Positions 13,293 through 22,081 of a stretch of 42,312 nt of DNA are shown one piece after another. The translations under genes were made by a program, and so were the position numbers. The stretch is from an uncultured Butyrivibrio sp. GTDB lineage: Bacteria; Bacillota; Clostridia; Lachnospirales; Lachnospiraceae. The notes beneath the pieces are model-generated. The model was not told the DNA's origin and ran no database searches. It worked only from the letters and a program-made list of their open reading frames with translations. Numbering within the stretch: position 1 is the stretch's first letter; each line of letters starts with the position of its first letter. The stretch lies in NCBI GenBank assembly GCA_946536145.1, contig CAMNEA010000020.1:1-42312 (forward strand). Reading direction: 5' to 3'.

Positions 13293-15777
13293 GATGTATC
13301 ACCCCGTACGGGCTATGTTTTTCCATGTATCTGTCAGCAGCCTTGTTTCCTACAACACAGACACATTTATAGATGCTCTCAAGTTTCTCTTTTTCAAGGC
13401 GAAGGCGCTCAGGGTCATTTCCCCAAATGAGCATGACAGGAAGATCTTCGGCTTGTTCTTTCACAAGCTGTTTTTCTGCAGGCAGGTATTTTTTGAGAAC
13501 CTGCTCCAGCTCACGATATTTTACCGGCTTACTGATATAGTCTGTAAAGCCCTTCTGAATATAATTCTCCTTTGCGCCAATAATGGCATCTGCCGTAAGC
13601 GCAATGACAGGTGTATCTTTAAGGATCTCCATGCTTTGCATTTTATTAAGAGTCTCCTCTCCGCTCATCCCCGGCATCATCTGGTCAAGCAATATACAGT
13701 CATAATCCGTTTCCATAGCCTTCTGTATGCATTCAGCTCCGGAAGATGCATTATCTACACTGACCCCGGTGTCGGCAAGCAGTCCATCCATAACTTCCAG
13801 GTTCATGGCGTTGTCATCAACCACAAGAATATGGGCATCCGGAGCGTAAAGCGTTGCATCATCTGTCTCTATGTTTTCAAGATAATGCCGGACTGCCCCC
13901 GAGAAGTCACCGATTGGCTGTCTGTTTACCACCTTTTGCGGGACTATGATTGTAAAGGTACTTCCCTTTCCGTACTCACTCTCTATCTCGATCCTGCCGC
14001 CCATCATCTCCATGAGGCTGTGAGTTATATTAAGTCCAAGTCCCGTACCCTCGATACTTCTGTTTTTCTTTTCATCAAGTCTCTGAAAGCTTTTAAAGAG
14101 CTTGTCCCTGTCCTCCTGTCTTATCCCCTGCCCGGTATCCGTCACCCTTATGACGAGCTCGATGTAGCCACCCATCATGATGTCCCTTGAGGATACATCG
14201 ATGTCAACTCTTCCTTCTGCGGTATACTTTATAGCATTGTTGACGATGTTCAGCATCGCCTGCCTTATCCTTATCTCATCGCCGTTTAAGACAGACGGAA
14301 TCATGTCGGATACCGTCAGACTGTATTCAAGGTTCTTTTTCTGTGCCCTCGGGCGCGTCAGATTGAGAACATCGTTGAAAACTGAAGCAACGTCGTAGTC
14401 AATCGGAATTATCTCAAAATTCCCGGATTCGATCTTAGACAGATCAAGAATGTCATTAATAATAGAAAGAAGTGTATTTCCCGCACTCTTTATCTCAAGT
14501 GCATACTGCTTAATTGTACTCTCTCTGCTCTCTCTTATTATCATCTCATCCATCCCAAGGATTCCGTTAAGGGGCGTCCTTATCTCGTGGGACATGTTAG
14601 CAAGGAACTGGTCTTTGGCCTTGCTGCGCAGCATCGCCTCATTGGCAGAGAGCGTCATCCCTATGAGCTGCTTGATAGTATGTATCGCCGCGCAGATAAG
14701 AAACCCTAAAAGTCCTATTGACATCATGAGTCCGGAAAAGACTCCGTTGTGAGCGAAAACATATGTAAATATCTGCCCAATGCCGGCCAGAGCAAGCACA
14801 ACAAATCCGACCGCAACATACTCATAGCTCTTGGTAAGCTTTTTTACCGAGTCATTTACAAGCGTAGTTGCAATAATACCAATGGTGATGAGGCAGCACA
14901 GCGCTGCAATATAAAAGCTCTTGACAAGCGGCATCTTCCCTAAGATAAAGAGTATCATCAAAGCCGCAAAAACTACGATCTCCATCCACCCGGCAAAGGT
15001 CAGACGCTTTGTGTATCTTCTTTGCTGAAGAGAATCTATGAATATCGTAAAGGGAATTGGCAGAAGCATGACCATCAGAAACGGCACATCAGACATCACA
15101 GAAATGTTCCTGGTATAGAACTGCCTGAATACAGAATTTGAGAGAACCCAGCATGCCCCAAGAAGTACTCCGGTGGACAGATGCTGCATCTCGAGATATT
15201 TTTTATAAATTATCCTGTAGATTATGGACGCGATAAAACATATAGATCCCAGGCTCAGTATAATGAATCCTACAAAGAGCTCTGCTCCGTACAGGGAAAA
15301 GATATATGCCCATATGCCAAGCCCTGTGCCATAATAAACGCCATAGACATAGCCAGAATTGTACGCGTAGTTGACCCTGAGTTTTTTCCCCGCGTCATCC
15401 GGATGAATGTTCACGATAAGATAGCACTCAGCAGAGCGATCTCCCAAAAGCTGATACCTTGGAGCTATAACCTCATCCCTTAGAACATCATCAATAAAGA
15501 CCTGCATATTCATGCCCCTGAAACACAGAGCAGATATATCCTTGTCAAGGTCAGAAGGAATGGTGGTCTCAATAACTACATCTTCCCCGGCTCTTCCGGG
15601 AAGTGTAATAGGTTCCCTCGTACCGTCATCTTTTATCCTGACCCAGTTATCTCCCGGAAGCTCATGACAGATAAAACCGCTTCTGGGGGTGTCGTAGACA
15701 AAGGCATATTCACCTATGATTATATACCCAAAGACAAGTACAAGAATTACAGAAAGTGCAGCTTTAACATATTTCAT
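13285..15777 (-). CDS. Hybrid sensor histidine kinase with 7TM sensor and receiver
   Basis: This 830-residue membrane kinase begins with one helix, an extracytoplasmic beta-rich domain of about 130 residues, and then seven or so helices (about 165-370), in the manner of 7TMR-DISM sensors. The cytoplasmic part has HisKA with phosphoacceptor His397 (NMSHEIRTPLNG), HATPase_c (NAIKYT, DTGQGI, GTGLGL), and a receiver with Asp698 (ILLDQMMPG). A ~90-residue C-terminal extension follows the receiver. No Hpt domain is fused, but an Hpt protein is encoded immediately upstream, giving a phosphorelay. The start has GAGG 14 bases upstream. It is the last gene of the LytTR-led operon. Confidence 0.9.
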   Translation of the reverse strand: MKYVKAALSVILVLVFGYIIIGEYAFVYDTPRSGFICHELPGDNWVRIKDDGTREPITLPGRAGEDVVIETTIPSDLDKDISALCFRGMNMQVFIDDVLRDEVIAPRYQLLGDRSAECYLIVNIHPDDAGKKLRVNYAYNSGYVYGVYYGTGLGIWAYIFSLYGAELFVGFIILSLGSICFIASIIYRIIYKKYLEMQHLSTGVLLGACWVLSNSVFRQFYTRNISVMSDVPFLMVMLLPIPFTIFIDSLQQRRYTKRLTFAGWMEIVVFAALMILFILGKMPLVKSFYIAALCCLITIGIIATTLVNDSVKKLTKSYEYVAVGFVVLALAGIGQIFTYVFAHNGVFSGLMMSIGLLGFLICAAIHTIKQLIGMTLSANEAMLRSKAKDQFLANMSHEIRTPLNGILGMDEMIIRESRESTIKQYALEIKSAGNTLLSIINDILDLSKIESGNFEIIPIDYDVASVFNDVLNLTRPRAQKKNLEYSLTVSDMIPSVLNGDEIRIRQAMLNIVNNAIKYTAEGRVDIDVSSRDIMMGGYIELVIRVTDTGQGIRQEDRDKLFKSFQRLDEKKNRSIEGTGLGLNITHSLMEMMGGRIEIESEYGKGSTFTIIVPQKVVNRQPIGDFSGAVRHYLENIETDDATLYAPDAHILVVDDNAMNLEVMDGLLADTGVSVDNASSGAECIQKAMETDYDCILLDQMMPGMSGEETLNKMQSMEILKDTPVIALTADAIIGAKENYIQKGFTDYISKPVKYRELEQVLKKYLPAEKQLVKEQAEDLPVMLIWGNDPERLRLEKEKLESIYKCVCVVGNKAADRYMEKHSPYGVIHLV

Positions 15778-15801
15778 GTAAGGTCTTCCTCTGAATTGAT
15801 G

Positions 15802-16419
15802 TCATTTAACAGCGTCTGAAATCCTTCTGATCACCTCTGCCGCTTCATCGTACATAAAGTCATTTATGTACTTCATGGCACGCTTCATCTCTTCTGCCTG
15901 CTCCGCATCAAAAGGATATCCAAGAAGTTTCCCTGCAAGCTCTTTTGACTTCTCATCATCAAAGTCATCGAGAGCTTCAAGGAGCCTTTCTGCAATCTCC
16001 AAGGCCTCTTTATCTCCTATTTCCCCGGGCGGAGCATCATCAGATCCTGCAAACGGCTTAAGGAGCTGCGCAAACCTTCTGTATTGTTCTATGACATTTG
16101 GGGTTTCTTCTTCAATATAGGCGGCATCACCATTTTTACCCGCATGCTCAAGTTTCTCAAACAATCCGGCCTGAATGAATGCTCCGATCATTTTAGAATT
16201 GCTCTTTAAGGCATGAACAATGATCACAAAGTTGTCAGTGTCTCCTCTGTCAAGATAATCCAGGATCATCCGTGAATTATCCTCAAAGCCTTCAAAAAAG
16301 CGGCGCAGTGCGGCAATGTACTTTTCCTTATTACCCGTGTAATCAATGCCCGATTTTGTATCTATCCCGTTCTCTTCCAGAAAAGTAAGGTCAAAGTCCA
16401 CGAAAAGCCTCCTATCCAA
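15802..16419 (-). CDS. Hpt-domain phosphotransfer protein
   Basis: This is a cytoplasmic 205-residue protein. The Hpt signature HALKSNSKMIGA places the phosphorylated histidine at residue 69, within a helical bundle (about 40-115). The C-terminal half is a second acidic helical region without a second histidine motif. It overlaps the response-regulator gene by 8 bases and precedes the hybrid kinase by 24 bases, so it very probably carries phosphate between the kinase receiver (Asp698) and the dual-receiver protein. Confidence 0.85.
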   Translation of the reverse strand: MDRRLFVDFDLTFLEENGIDTKSGIDYTGNKEKYIAALRRFFEGFEDNSRMILDYLDRGDTDNFVIIVHALKSNSKMIGAFIQAGLFEKLEHAGKNGDAAYIEEETPNVIEQYRRFAQLLKPFAGSDDAPPGEIGDKEALEIAERLLEALDDFDDEKSKELAGKLLGYPFDAEQAEEMKRAMKYINDFMYDEAAEVIRRISDAVK

Positions 16420-17218
16420 GGATATCTATGATCTTTGCAACAAGCTCCGATTTTTTAGTGGGCTTTACGATATAGCCCTGGGGCTTTAAATCAACCAGTG
16501 TCTTTATGACGACATCCTTCTCGGAAACACCTGTCAGAAACATCACCGGAATATCCACATATCTTATGTCTTCGCGAAGTTTCCTGTAGACCTGCGGTCC
16601 ATCCATGTCAGGCATGAGATAGTCAAGAAGGATGAGATCGACTCTCCTCTTTGAGAGGAGCTTAAAGGCATCCCTGCCGGAGCCCACCAAAGTCACGTCA
16701 TAGAACTCTTTAAGGTGCTCTTTTATCCTGATTAGCTGCTCTGCTGAATCATCCACTGCCAGAATGTGCTTCCTTGCTATCCCATCTGGATTGGGATTTA
16801 CAAATTCAGACAAAAGAGCATAGTCATCATCTCCGTCAAGATACCTCTTTTCCACATCCTCAAGCTTGTCATAGAGCATGTAAAGAGAAACAGGTCTGGA
16901 CAAAAAGAACATCTTCTCTAGACCTGTATACTTTATAAAAAGACTTTTATCCTCATTGTTTGAAACGACGATAAGCGTAAGAGCCCCAAGCTTGGCGCAC
17001 TCTTTCAGGATGTCATAAGTCTTTACCGTCTCCCTGGTCTCATTGCCGAGGCAGATAATTATTACTCTTGGCATCTCATTTGGCACCACCTGGAAAAGGA
17101 CATCCTGTCTGGCCTGACACTTTATCACGTTGTAGTCCCTGTCCTCAGCAAGATGATTACATATATCTGTTGCAATGCGCCTGTTCTTGCCGGTAACAAG
17201 AATTTTCATTTTCTTCAT
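16412..17218 (-). CDS. Response regulator with degenerate and active receiver domains
   Basis: This 268-residue protein has no DNA-binding or enzymatic output domain. Residues ~4-125 have a receiver-like alternation (ILVTGKNRR, VIIICLGNE, LTLIVVSNNE, FFLSRPV) but lack the acidic pocket and phosphoacceptor Asp. Residues ~145-268 are a canonical receiver: DD in LAVDDSAEQ, phosphoacceptor Asp199 in LLDYLMPDMDG, the T of FLTG, and Lys in IVKPT. It is coupled to the Hpt gene by an 8-base overlap. It may be an intermediate in the phosphorelay or act by protein contact. Confidence 0.87.
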   Translation of the reverse strand: MKKMKILVTGKNRRIATDICNHLAEDRDYNVIKCQARQDVLFQVVPNEMPRVIIICLGNETRETVKTYDILKECAKLGALTLIVVSNNEDKSLFIKYTGLEKMFFLSRPVSLYMLYDKLEDVEKRYLDGDDDYALLSEFVNPNPDGIARKHILAVDDSAEQLIRIKEHLKEFYDVTLVGSGRDAFKLLSKRRVDLILLDYLMPDMDGPQVYRKLREDIRYVDIPVMFLTGVSEKDVVIKTLVDLKPQGYIVKPTKKSELVAKIIDILG

Positions 17219-17236
17219 CGGATAGTCCCTTCCCGC

Positions 17237-17464
17237 TCAGCCTAAAACATACATAGTCCATACACCGTCAGCTGCAATGAGCCCCACGCCTGTCCCATCT
17301 GAAACGCTCTCCTCAGAAGAATTTGTGGCGATAAGCTCTGCTCCGTCATTAAATCGAACCTGATAAGATCTGCTTCCAAGAGACATTGTAACAACCCCAA
17401 GTGCATCGTACTCCGTCACCTTTGGCATTTGCGAAACAGTATTTGCAGTACTATTCTCCGACAT
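17237..17464 (-). CDS. Small hypothetical protein in the LytTR operon
   Basis: This 75-residue protein has no helix long enough to cross a membrane and no family I recognise. The body is predicted beta-rich (GVVTMSLGSRSYQVRFNDGAELIAT, ending GVWTMYVLG in pieces). GGAG lies 9 bases upstream and the gene begins 4 bases after the DUF3021 stop and 18 bases before the response-regulator start, so it is cotranscribed with them. Those tight spacings are the main argument that it is real. Confidence 0.65.
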   Translation of the reverse strand: MSENSTANTVSQMPKVTEYDALGVVTMSLGSRSYQVRFNDGAELIATNSSEESVSDGTGVGLIAADGVWTMYVLG

Positions 17465-17468
17465 AGCC

Positions 17469-17903
17469 TCATTCTCCTTTTCCCGAATTTGCCATCAGCA
17501 TGGATTTAAGCTCAATGTTCATCTGCCTGACTTCCTTCCTCCAGGACAGGTATTCTGTAAGCCAGATAATGAAATACACAATGGTAAAGACAATAAATAC
17601 GATAAGCAGCACGCTGTGAGGAAACCATCCAAGCATCTCGCTTATCACAAAGAGCGTCATGAAAGTGATGATGTAATGAGTAAATGTCGCTCTTGCAAGG
17701 CTCCAATCCTCAAAGTCATAGATAATAGCCCCGCCGTTTCCCACAAGTCCCAGTGCCGCGGAACAGAACAGATGAAGCACGAGATACACTTTATCAACTG
17801 GTTCTGTATCACTTACCACCAACACATAAGTAAATATTCCTATGCACATCCCAAGTGTAATCCCAACAAGGGCTCTTATAATAAACTTAGTCTTTATATC
17901 CAT
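17469..17903 (-). CDS. DUF3021 family four-helix membrane protein
   Basis: This 144-residue integral membrane protein has four helices (about 9-30, 42-62, 75-95, 99-120) and a charged cytoplasmic C-terminal tail, as in DUF3021. The start is the ATG at 17903 with AGGAGG 6 bases upstream, overlapping the LytTR gene by 17 bases; an upstream in-frame ATG gives a Cys/Arg-rich leader with no support. DUF3021 genes are characteristically paired with LytTR regulator genes. In described LytTR regulatory systems the membrane partner antagonises the regulator; that role here is an inference from the pairing. Confidence 0.85.
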   Translation of the reverse strand: MDIKTKFIIRALVGITLGMCIGIFTYVLVVSDTEPVDKVYLVLHLFCSAALGLVGNGGAIIYDFEDWSLARATFTHYIITFMTLFVISEMLGWFPHSVLLIVFIVFTIVYFIIWLTEYLSWRKEVRQMNIELKSMLMANSGKGE

Positions 17904-18372
17904 TTTCTCCTCCTTTTGACAGCACCTCCTTAACATTTCTGACCCTTCTTCTGGCTACAAAAGTCCTCTCTCCGTTTTCAAGTTCAACACCTATGGTTCC
18001 CGCAGCTGAGAAATCAAAGCTCTTTACCTTGCGAAGATTTATGATCTCGGATTGGGAGATGCGCACAAATCTGCTCCCATCCATCATGTTCTCGAGCTCA
18101 CGAAGAGTCTTTTTGGAATCATACAGCCTTTCGCTTGTCTGTACCATAACCCTTCTGTTTGCTATGTAAATGCGGAAAATCTGCCCCTGGGGCAGCATCA
18201 CATAGCTGTCCTTAAAAAATGCAGGGATCATCGGTATCTTCTTATTGGCATACGACTCGATGGCAGCAATAACACCCTCCACATCATCATCCCTCTCCCT
18301 GCACCTTATGACTATGTTGAGTTTCTCACACGCCTTATCAATGATGAGTTTAATATCCAGTAATTCTGACAT
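17887..18372 (-). CDS. LytTR-domain transcriptional regulator
   Basis: This is a 161-residue DNA-binding protein. The N-terminal ~65 residues have no receiver domain. The C-terminal half is a LytTR domain (IFRIYIANRRVMVQTSERLYDSKKTLRELENMM, then FVRISQSEIINLRKV and GERTFVARRRVRNVKEVL in sequence), which binds paired direct repeats two helical turns apart. The matching repeat lies 76 bases upstream of its own start, pointing to autoregulation, and two more copies lie near secreted-protein genes. It leads a six-gene operon with DUF3021, a small protein and the phosphorelay. Lacking a receiver, it is probably controlled by its membrane partner rather than by phosphorylation. Confidence 0.88.
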   Translation of the reverse strand: MSELLDIKLIIDKACEKLNIVIRCRERDDDVEGVIAAIESYANKKIPMIPAFFKDSYVMLPQGQIFRIYIANRRVMVQTSERLYDSKKTLRELENMMDGSRFVRISQSEIINLRKVKSFDFSAAGTIGVELENGERTFVARRRVRNVKEVLSKGGENGYKD

Positions 18373-18407
18373 GCCCTCTTTCCTTTTCCTATGCCTGTTT
18401 TAATGCG

Positions 18408-18413
18408 ATTATA
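18408..18413 (-). promoter_or_regulatory. -10 element for the LytTR operon
   Basis: A perfect TATAAT on the minus strand lies 34 bases from the proximal edge of direct repeat C and 36 bases before the LytTR ATG. No good -35 is visible at the right distance. Confidence 0.55.
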
Positions 18414-18447
18414 CATAAATAGTATACAATTTAGAACAATTAAAGCC

Positions 18448-18476
18448 TAAGCGGTCGTTTTTCGTGTCTATTCGGT
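18448..18476 (-). promoter_or_regulatory. LytTR-type direct repeat, site C (autoregulatory)
   Basis: TAAGCGGT (18448-18455) and TATTCGGT (18469-18476) are 21 bp apart, with spacer CGTTTTTCGTGTC nearly identical to that of site B. The upstream copy is immediately part of a 14-bp perfect palindrome (CGGTATGCATACCG, 18473-18486). It lies in the region shared with the divergent NRPS operon. Confidence 0.72.
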
Positions 18477-18522
18477 ATGCATACCGCAATTGTTTATTTT
18501 TATTTTATCTGTCAGGTCACCA

Positions 18523-18528
18523 TATAAT
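18523..18528 (+). promoter_or_regulatory. Possible -10 element for the NRPS operon
   Basis: A perfect TATAAT on the plus strand lies 46 bases beyond direct repeat C and 113 bases before the start of the MFS gene. The expected -35 position (TTATTT) is poor. The long leader that this would give has no structure I can identify. Confidence 0.4.
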
Positions 18529-18641
18529 CAGAAAAATGTATTATTATTAATGATATAGGTGCCCAAAGTCGTAAATGCGTACATGCTTGCATGTTAAGCT
18601 ATATCATATGGTGCCAAAAGTCTGACATAGGAGCATTAAAC

Positions 18642-20888
18642 ATGACTATTCGCAAAAAAAGAGCAATCACAATGGTACTGATACTGGGTATTGCCATTAC
18701 CATGTTCTCCTGTGCCCTGATGACTATGTCATTTCGCAAGATGCAGGCCGACACCTATGTGCACACGAGCCTCCTCAACACCACCAGTGCCATAAGCAGG
18801 CTTAACTATGCCCTGAGTTTCGGCAAGCCCCTGAATAAATATTACGGACTTGATGAACTCCTTGAGGAGACAATGTCCCTGTCAGAGGATATACTTGGAA
18901 TTGAGGTAATTGACAAGGAAGGAACACAGATAACGACCTGTGGGCAGACCCTTGAGTCCGTCCGGCAAAGCGGTGCCGGTGAACAATACATTCTGAAAAA
19001 GGACAGCATTTATACATTTGTACCTTTCGACGCGGGTATGCTTGTGATGAGGCTCAATATATCCGGCGTCCTTGAATCCACCAGAAACTACATCAGCTTT
19101 ATAACCCGGGTTGCGCTGTGCGTACTTGCAGGAATCTTTGCCATGACCCTTCTTTGCTTTTTACTCTATTCGGGGGATAGTATATCTGTAAAAAGGATGC
19201 GATATACCGGCATCATCATCCTCCTTCTTGCCCAGGGTGTTATGAGCGGCATCTCCATGCATTACATGGATGTTTCATACAGGGAATCAGTGGAAAAGGT
19301 TGCCCTGGCAACTTCCCGTATGGTGGAGACTGATATCAATGCTGTTATTGATAAAGGAGTGTCCTATTCGGAGATAACCGGTCTTGACAGATATTTAAGT
19401 CACCTTGTCGCTGACATCCCGGAACTATCAAATCTTGTCATAGGAGAGAGAACTTCGGGAAGTTTAAACAACACTTCCGAGTTCAAGCTCTCTATCAAAG
19501 GTGAGGACGAAGGCAGGATAAGTCTTCTTTGTCATTACAATCAAAACCAGATCAATAACATTCGCAGGAACAATATCATAGACTCACTGATTCTGATCCT
19601 GATAATTGTCTTTATAAGTCTCGAGGCAATAAATTTCCTTACCAAGCATCTGGAAATGAAGGACCAAAGAAAAGATGGCGAGTTATATCTGCCGGGATTC
19701 CGCCTTTTTGTTTTCGTTGAGGGCATAGCCTTTTCACTGGATCTCGGATTTTTCTCTGTCCTGTCTTCAAAGATGTTTTCCGCCATGAATCTTCCGGATT
19801 CTATGTCATTTTTAAGCGGTATGCCAAACACCATGTTTTCCGCAGCAGTCCTTATCGGGCTCTTCGAAGCGAGCTCCCTGATAAGGCGCTTTGGCATGAA
19901 GAGGATGCTCACCTTCGGTATTATCATGGGCATAGTCGGATATATCTTTTGCGCCATTGCCATCAATCTGCCCATGCTTATTCTGGCACGGTTTATTTTC
20001 GGTTTTTGCGACGGGATCATTATTAACTCCATACGTCTTTATGCATCATCCCAGGCAGACCCGGAGATCCACACAAGGATTCTGGTGGAGTACATGGCCG
20101 CGATCAACCTTGGCGTGAGCTGCGGTGTCGTTATCGGAGGTCTCTTGGCAGACGCCGCATCCTACACCACCGTATTTTTGGCCGGTGCTGCGCTTGGCGC
20201 TGTCTGCCTGCTGCTTATATGGTTTGCAGGCTTTCCCAGGAGGCAGGAGGCCAAAGAAGAAATGTCCTTTCTTATCGCAATCAAAGAGCTCGGCAAACCG
20301 CAGATCCTCATATTCATGGTGTGCGTTGTTCTGCCCCTCTATATCGCAACTCTTTTTGTAGGCTACACATTCCCGCTCTTTGGCGATGAAGCAGGCTTTT
20401 CCAACTCCATGGTATCAGGGTGTCTGATGATCAATTTCATAATCATCGCCTACCTGACTGATCCCATCTCTGAATGGGCCATGAAAAAGTTCTCTCCCAA
20501 GATCCTGGTGCCCGTCTATATGGTCCTTCAGACCATCAGCATCGGCATTTTTGTGGTCACCTCAAGTGTATGGGCAGCCATCCTTGCCCTTGTGCTCACC
20601 AGTCTCTGGGACTGCTTCGGCATGGTTGCCATGGATCTTGGTCTTGACCATATAGAGGGAACAAACACCGAGAAATGTACCCTTCTGCAGATGTTGTTCG
20701 GCAAACTCGGAATGGTAATAGGCCCCGTTGCGATCACAACCCAGCTTGGACGCGGCAGCGCAGGTGCCACAGGAGTTATCGTTGTTATCATGATCATAGG
20801 TTTTATCCTATATATGATATCAACTATTGTCTTTTCCAAAGGCAGATCAAAAGAGTCTGACCAGCCCTGTAAAGGAGGCCATAAATGA
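18642..20888 (+). CDS. MFS transporter fused to an N-terminal membrane sensor-like region
   Basis: This ~748-residue membrane protein starts at 18642, where TAGGAGC precedes ATG; the longer frame to 18591 lacks a site. The first ~335 residues resemble a receptor: helix 1 (~10-30), an extracytoplasmic loop of ~120 residues, two helices near 165-215, a second loop of ~100, and a fourth helix near 310-330. A 12-helix MFS domain follows (FRLFVFVEGIAFSLDLGF; GRxGxxR-like FGMKRML; ARFIFGFCDG). MFS proteins are usually ~400 residues, so this is a fusion. It is the first gene of the NRPS operon and overlaps the next by ATGA. It could export the peptide or report its extracellular level (inference). 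Confidence 0.82.
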   Translation: MTIRKKRAITMVLILGIAITMFSCALMTMSFRKMQADTYVHTSLLNTTSAISRLNYALSFGKPLNKYYGLDELLEETMSLSEDILGIEVIDKEGTQITTCGQTLESVRQSGAGEQYILKKDSIYTFVPFDAGMLVMRLNISGVLESTRNYISFITRVALCVLAGIFAMTLLCFLLYSGDSISVKRMRYTGIIILLLAQGVMSGISMHYMDVSYRESVEKVALATSRMVETDINAVIDKGVSYSEITGLDRYLSHLVADIPELSNLVIGERTSGSLNNTSEFKLSIKGEDEGRISLLCHYNQNQINNIRRNNIIDSLILILIIVFISLEAINFLTKHLEMKDQRKDGELYLPGFRLFVFVEGIAFSLDLGFFSVLSSKMFSAMNLPDSMSFLSGMPNTMFSAAVLIGLFEASSLIRRFGMKRMLTFGIIMGIVGYIFCAIAINLPMLILARFIFGFCDGIIINSIRLYASSQADPEIHTRILVEYMAAINLGVSCGVVIGGLLADAASYTTVFLAGAALGAVCLLLIWFAGFPRRQEAKEEMSFLIAIKELGKPQILIFMVCVVLPLYIATLFVGYTFPLFGDEAGFSNSMVSGCLMINFIIIAYLTDPISEWAMKKFSPKILVPVYMVLQTISIGIFVVTSSVWAAILALVLTSLWDCFGMVAMDLGLDHIEGTNTEKCTLLQMLFGKLGMVIGPVAITTQLGRGSAGATGVIVVIMIIGFILYMISTIVFSKGRSKESDQPCKGGHK

Positions 20889-22057
20889 GTCCGAAAAAGA
20901 AAATTGTTTCAGGGATTATCATCTTACTTGTCGCCCTGATCCTTCTACTAACGTCAGTGTTGTCGATTATGGCAAGCGCCAAGGAAAAAACTGCCTCCCC
21001 CAAACAGCTGAGGATAGGCTACAGCGAAGTTATGGAATACGGTTCCTTCGCACAGGTTGTGCTGTGTCTTGCCAGGGAGTTTGCCGAGGAGGGAAGTATC
21101 TCACAGGACTTTGTAAAAAAATATGAAGACGTAAATTTCGAGGAAAAGTTCACAGCAGGCGACACGCAAAAACTTTGGAATGATATCTGCGACGCCAATA
21201 TAGAAGGAGCTGCCTATCAGTTCACCAGAGAGGCGTTTTTTAACATGAGTGATATGGATGAGTCCGAATATCCCCAAATGGTGAGCAGAGACGATATCGA
21301 CCTTATCCTTGCAATGGGCACTGCCCCGGCAGTCTACCTGTCCGAGAATAAGACCACCGATAATTTCATGGCTATCTACCTGGCAGACCCTGTCGCCTCA
21401 GGCATTGTAAAGAGCCCTACAGAGCGATATACAGACAATTCCTTTGCGATTGTGGACACAAATCCCTGCCTTCGTCAGCTCGATGCGGGATACAGATTTC
21501 TTCATTTTAAAAAACTCGGAGTTGTCTTTGAAGATAACGAGGAGGGTAGGCTTCGCGCTGTCATCCCTGACGTGGAAAAAAAGGCCGCAGAGCTTGGCTT
21601 TGAGCCAATTTATGAGCATGTAAAAGAACCTGTTGACGCCGAAGATGAAGAACGCTACTATGAAGATTTAAAAGCAGCCTGGCGAAGGCTCATAGACCGT
21701 GGAATGGACTGCCTGTATATCACCGTTGCCCCCATAGACTATGAGACGGCACTTGAGGATCTTCTTGCTGATGCCATACTGCCCTGCAAGATAAAGACAC
21801 TTGCCCAGGATGATTTTCTTCCTCTGCCCTATGGAGCGCTCTTTGGCGTTACGGTAACAAATGCAGAGGAAATCTCAGCTCATATTTTTACACAGCTGGA
21901 GCGCCATCTCAAAGAAGGTGTCCCGTTTGGTGAACTTGACATGGAGTGTGAGTCAACACCAAGGATAGGAGTAAACTTTACAACCGCAAAGAAGATCGGC
22001 TTTGATATCGGTTTCGAAGAGCTGCAGATGGCCGATGAAATCTTTCGAAACGACTAA
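20885..22057 (+). CDS. ABC_sub_bind/TrpX-like periplasmic-binding-fold protein
   Basis: This 390-residue protein has an N-terminal membrane anchor or uncleaved signal (about 8-30, no lipobox Cys) and an extracytoplasmic two-lobed binding fold. The segments LILAMGTAPAVYLSE, LGVVFEDNEEGRLRAVIPDVEKKAAELGF in parts, and ALFGVTVTNAEEI match the pattern of ABC_sub_bind (PF04392, TrpX-like) proteins. No permease or ATPase genes accompany it, so it may serve as a ligand sensor rather than an importer subunit. GGAGG lies 6 bases before its ATG, which overlaps the MFS stop codon, and it precedes the NRPS by 24 bases. Confidence 0.75.
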   Translation: MSPKKKIVSGIIILLVALILLLTSVLSIMASAKEKTASPKQLRIGYSEVMEYGSFAQVVLCLAREFAEEGSISQDFVKKYEDVNFEEKFTAGDTQKLWNDICDANIEGAAYQFTREAFFNMSDMDESEYPQMVSRDDIDLILAMGTAPAVYLSENKTTDNFMAIYLADPVASGIVKSPTERYTDNSFAIVDTNPCLRQLDAGYRFLHFKKLGVVFEDNEEGRLRAVIPDVEKKAAELGFEPIYEHVKEPVDAEDEERYYEDLKAAWRRLIDRGMDCLYITVAPIDYETALEDLLADAILPCKIKTLAQDDFLPLPYGALFGVTVTNAEEISAHIFTQLERHLKEGVPFGELDMECESTPRIGVNFTTAKKIGFDIGFEELQMADEIFRND

Positions 22058-22081
22058 TACCCAAGGAGAATAAGTCTTGCA

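Noticed and set aside
13294..14190. 298-codon plus-strand frame
   Set aside because: Antisense to the hybrid kinase receiver and ATPase domains; the translation has no recognisable features.
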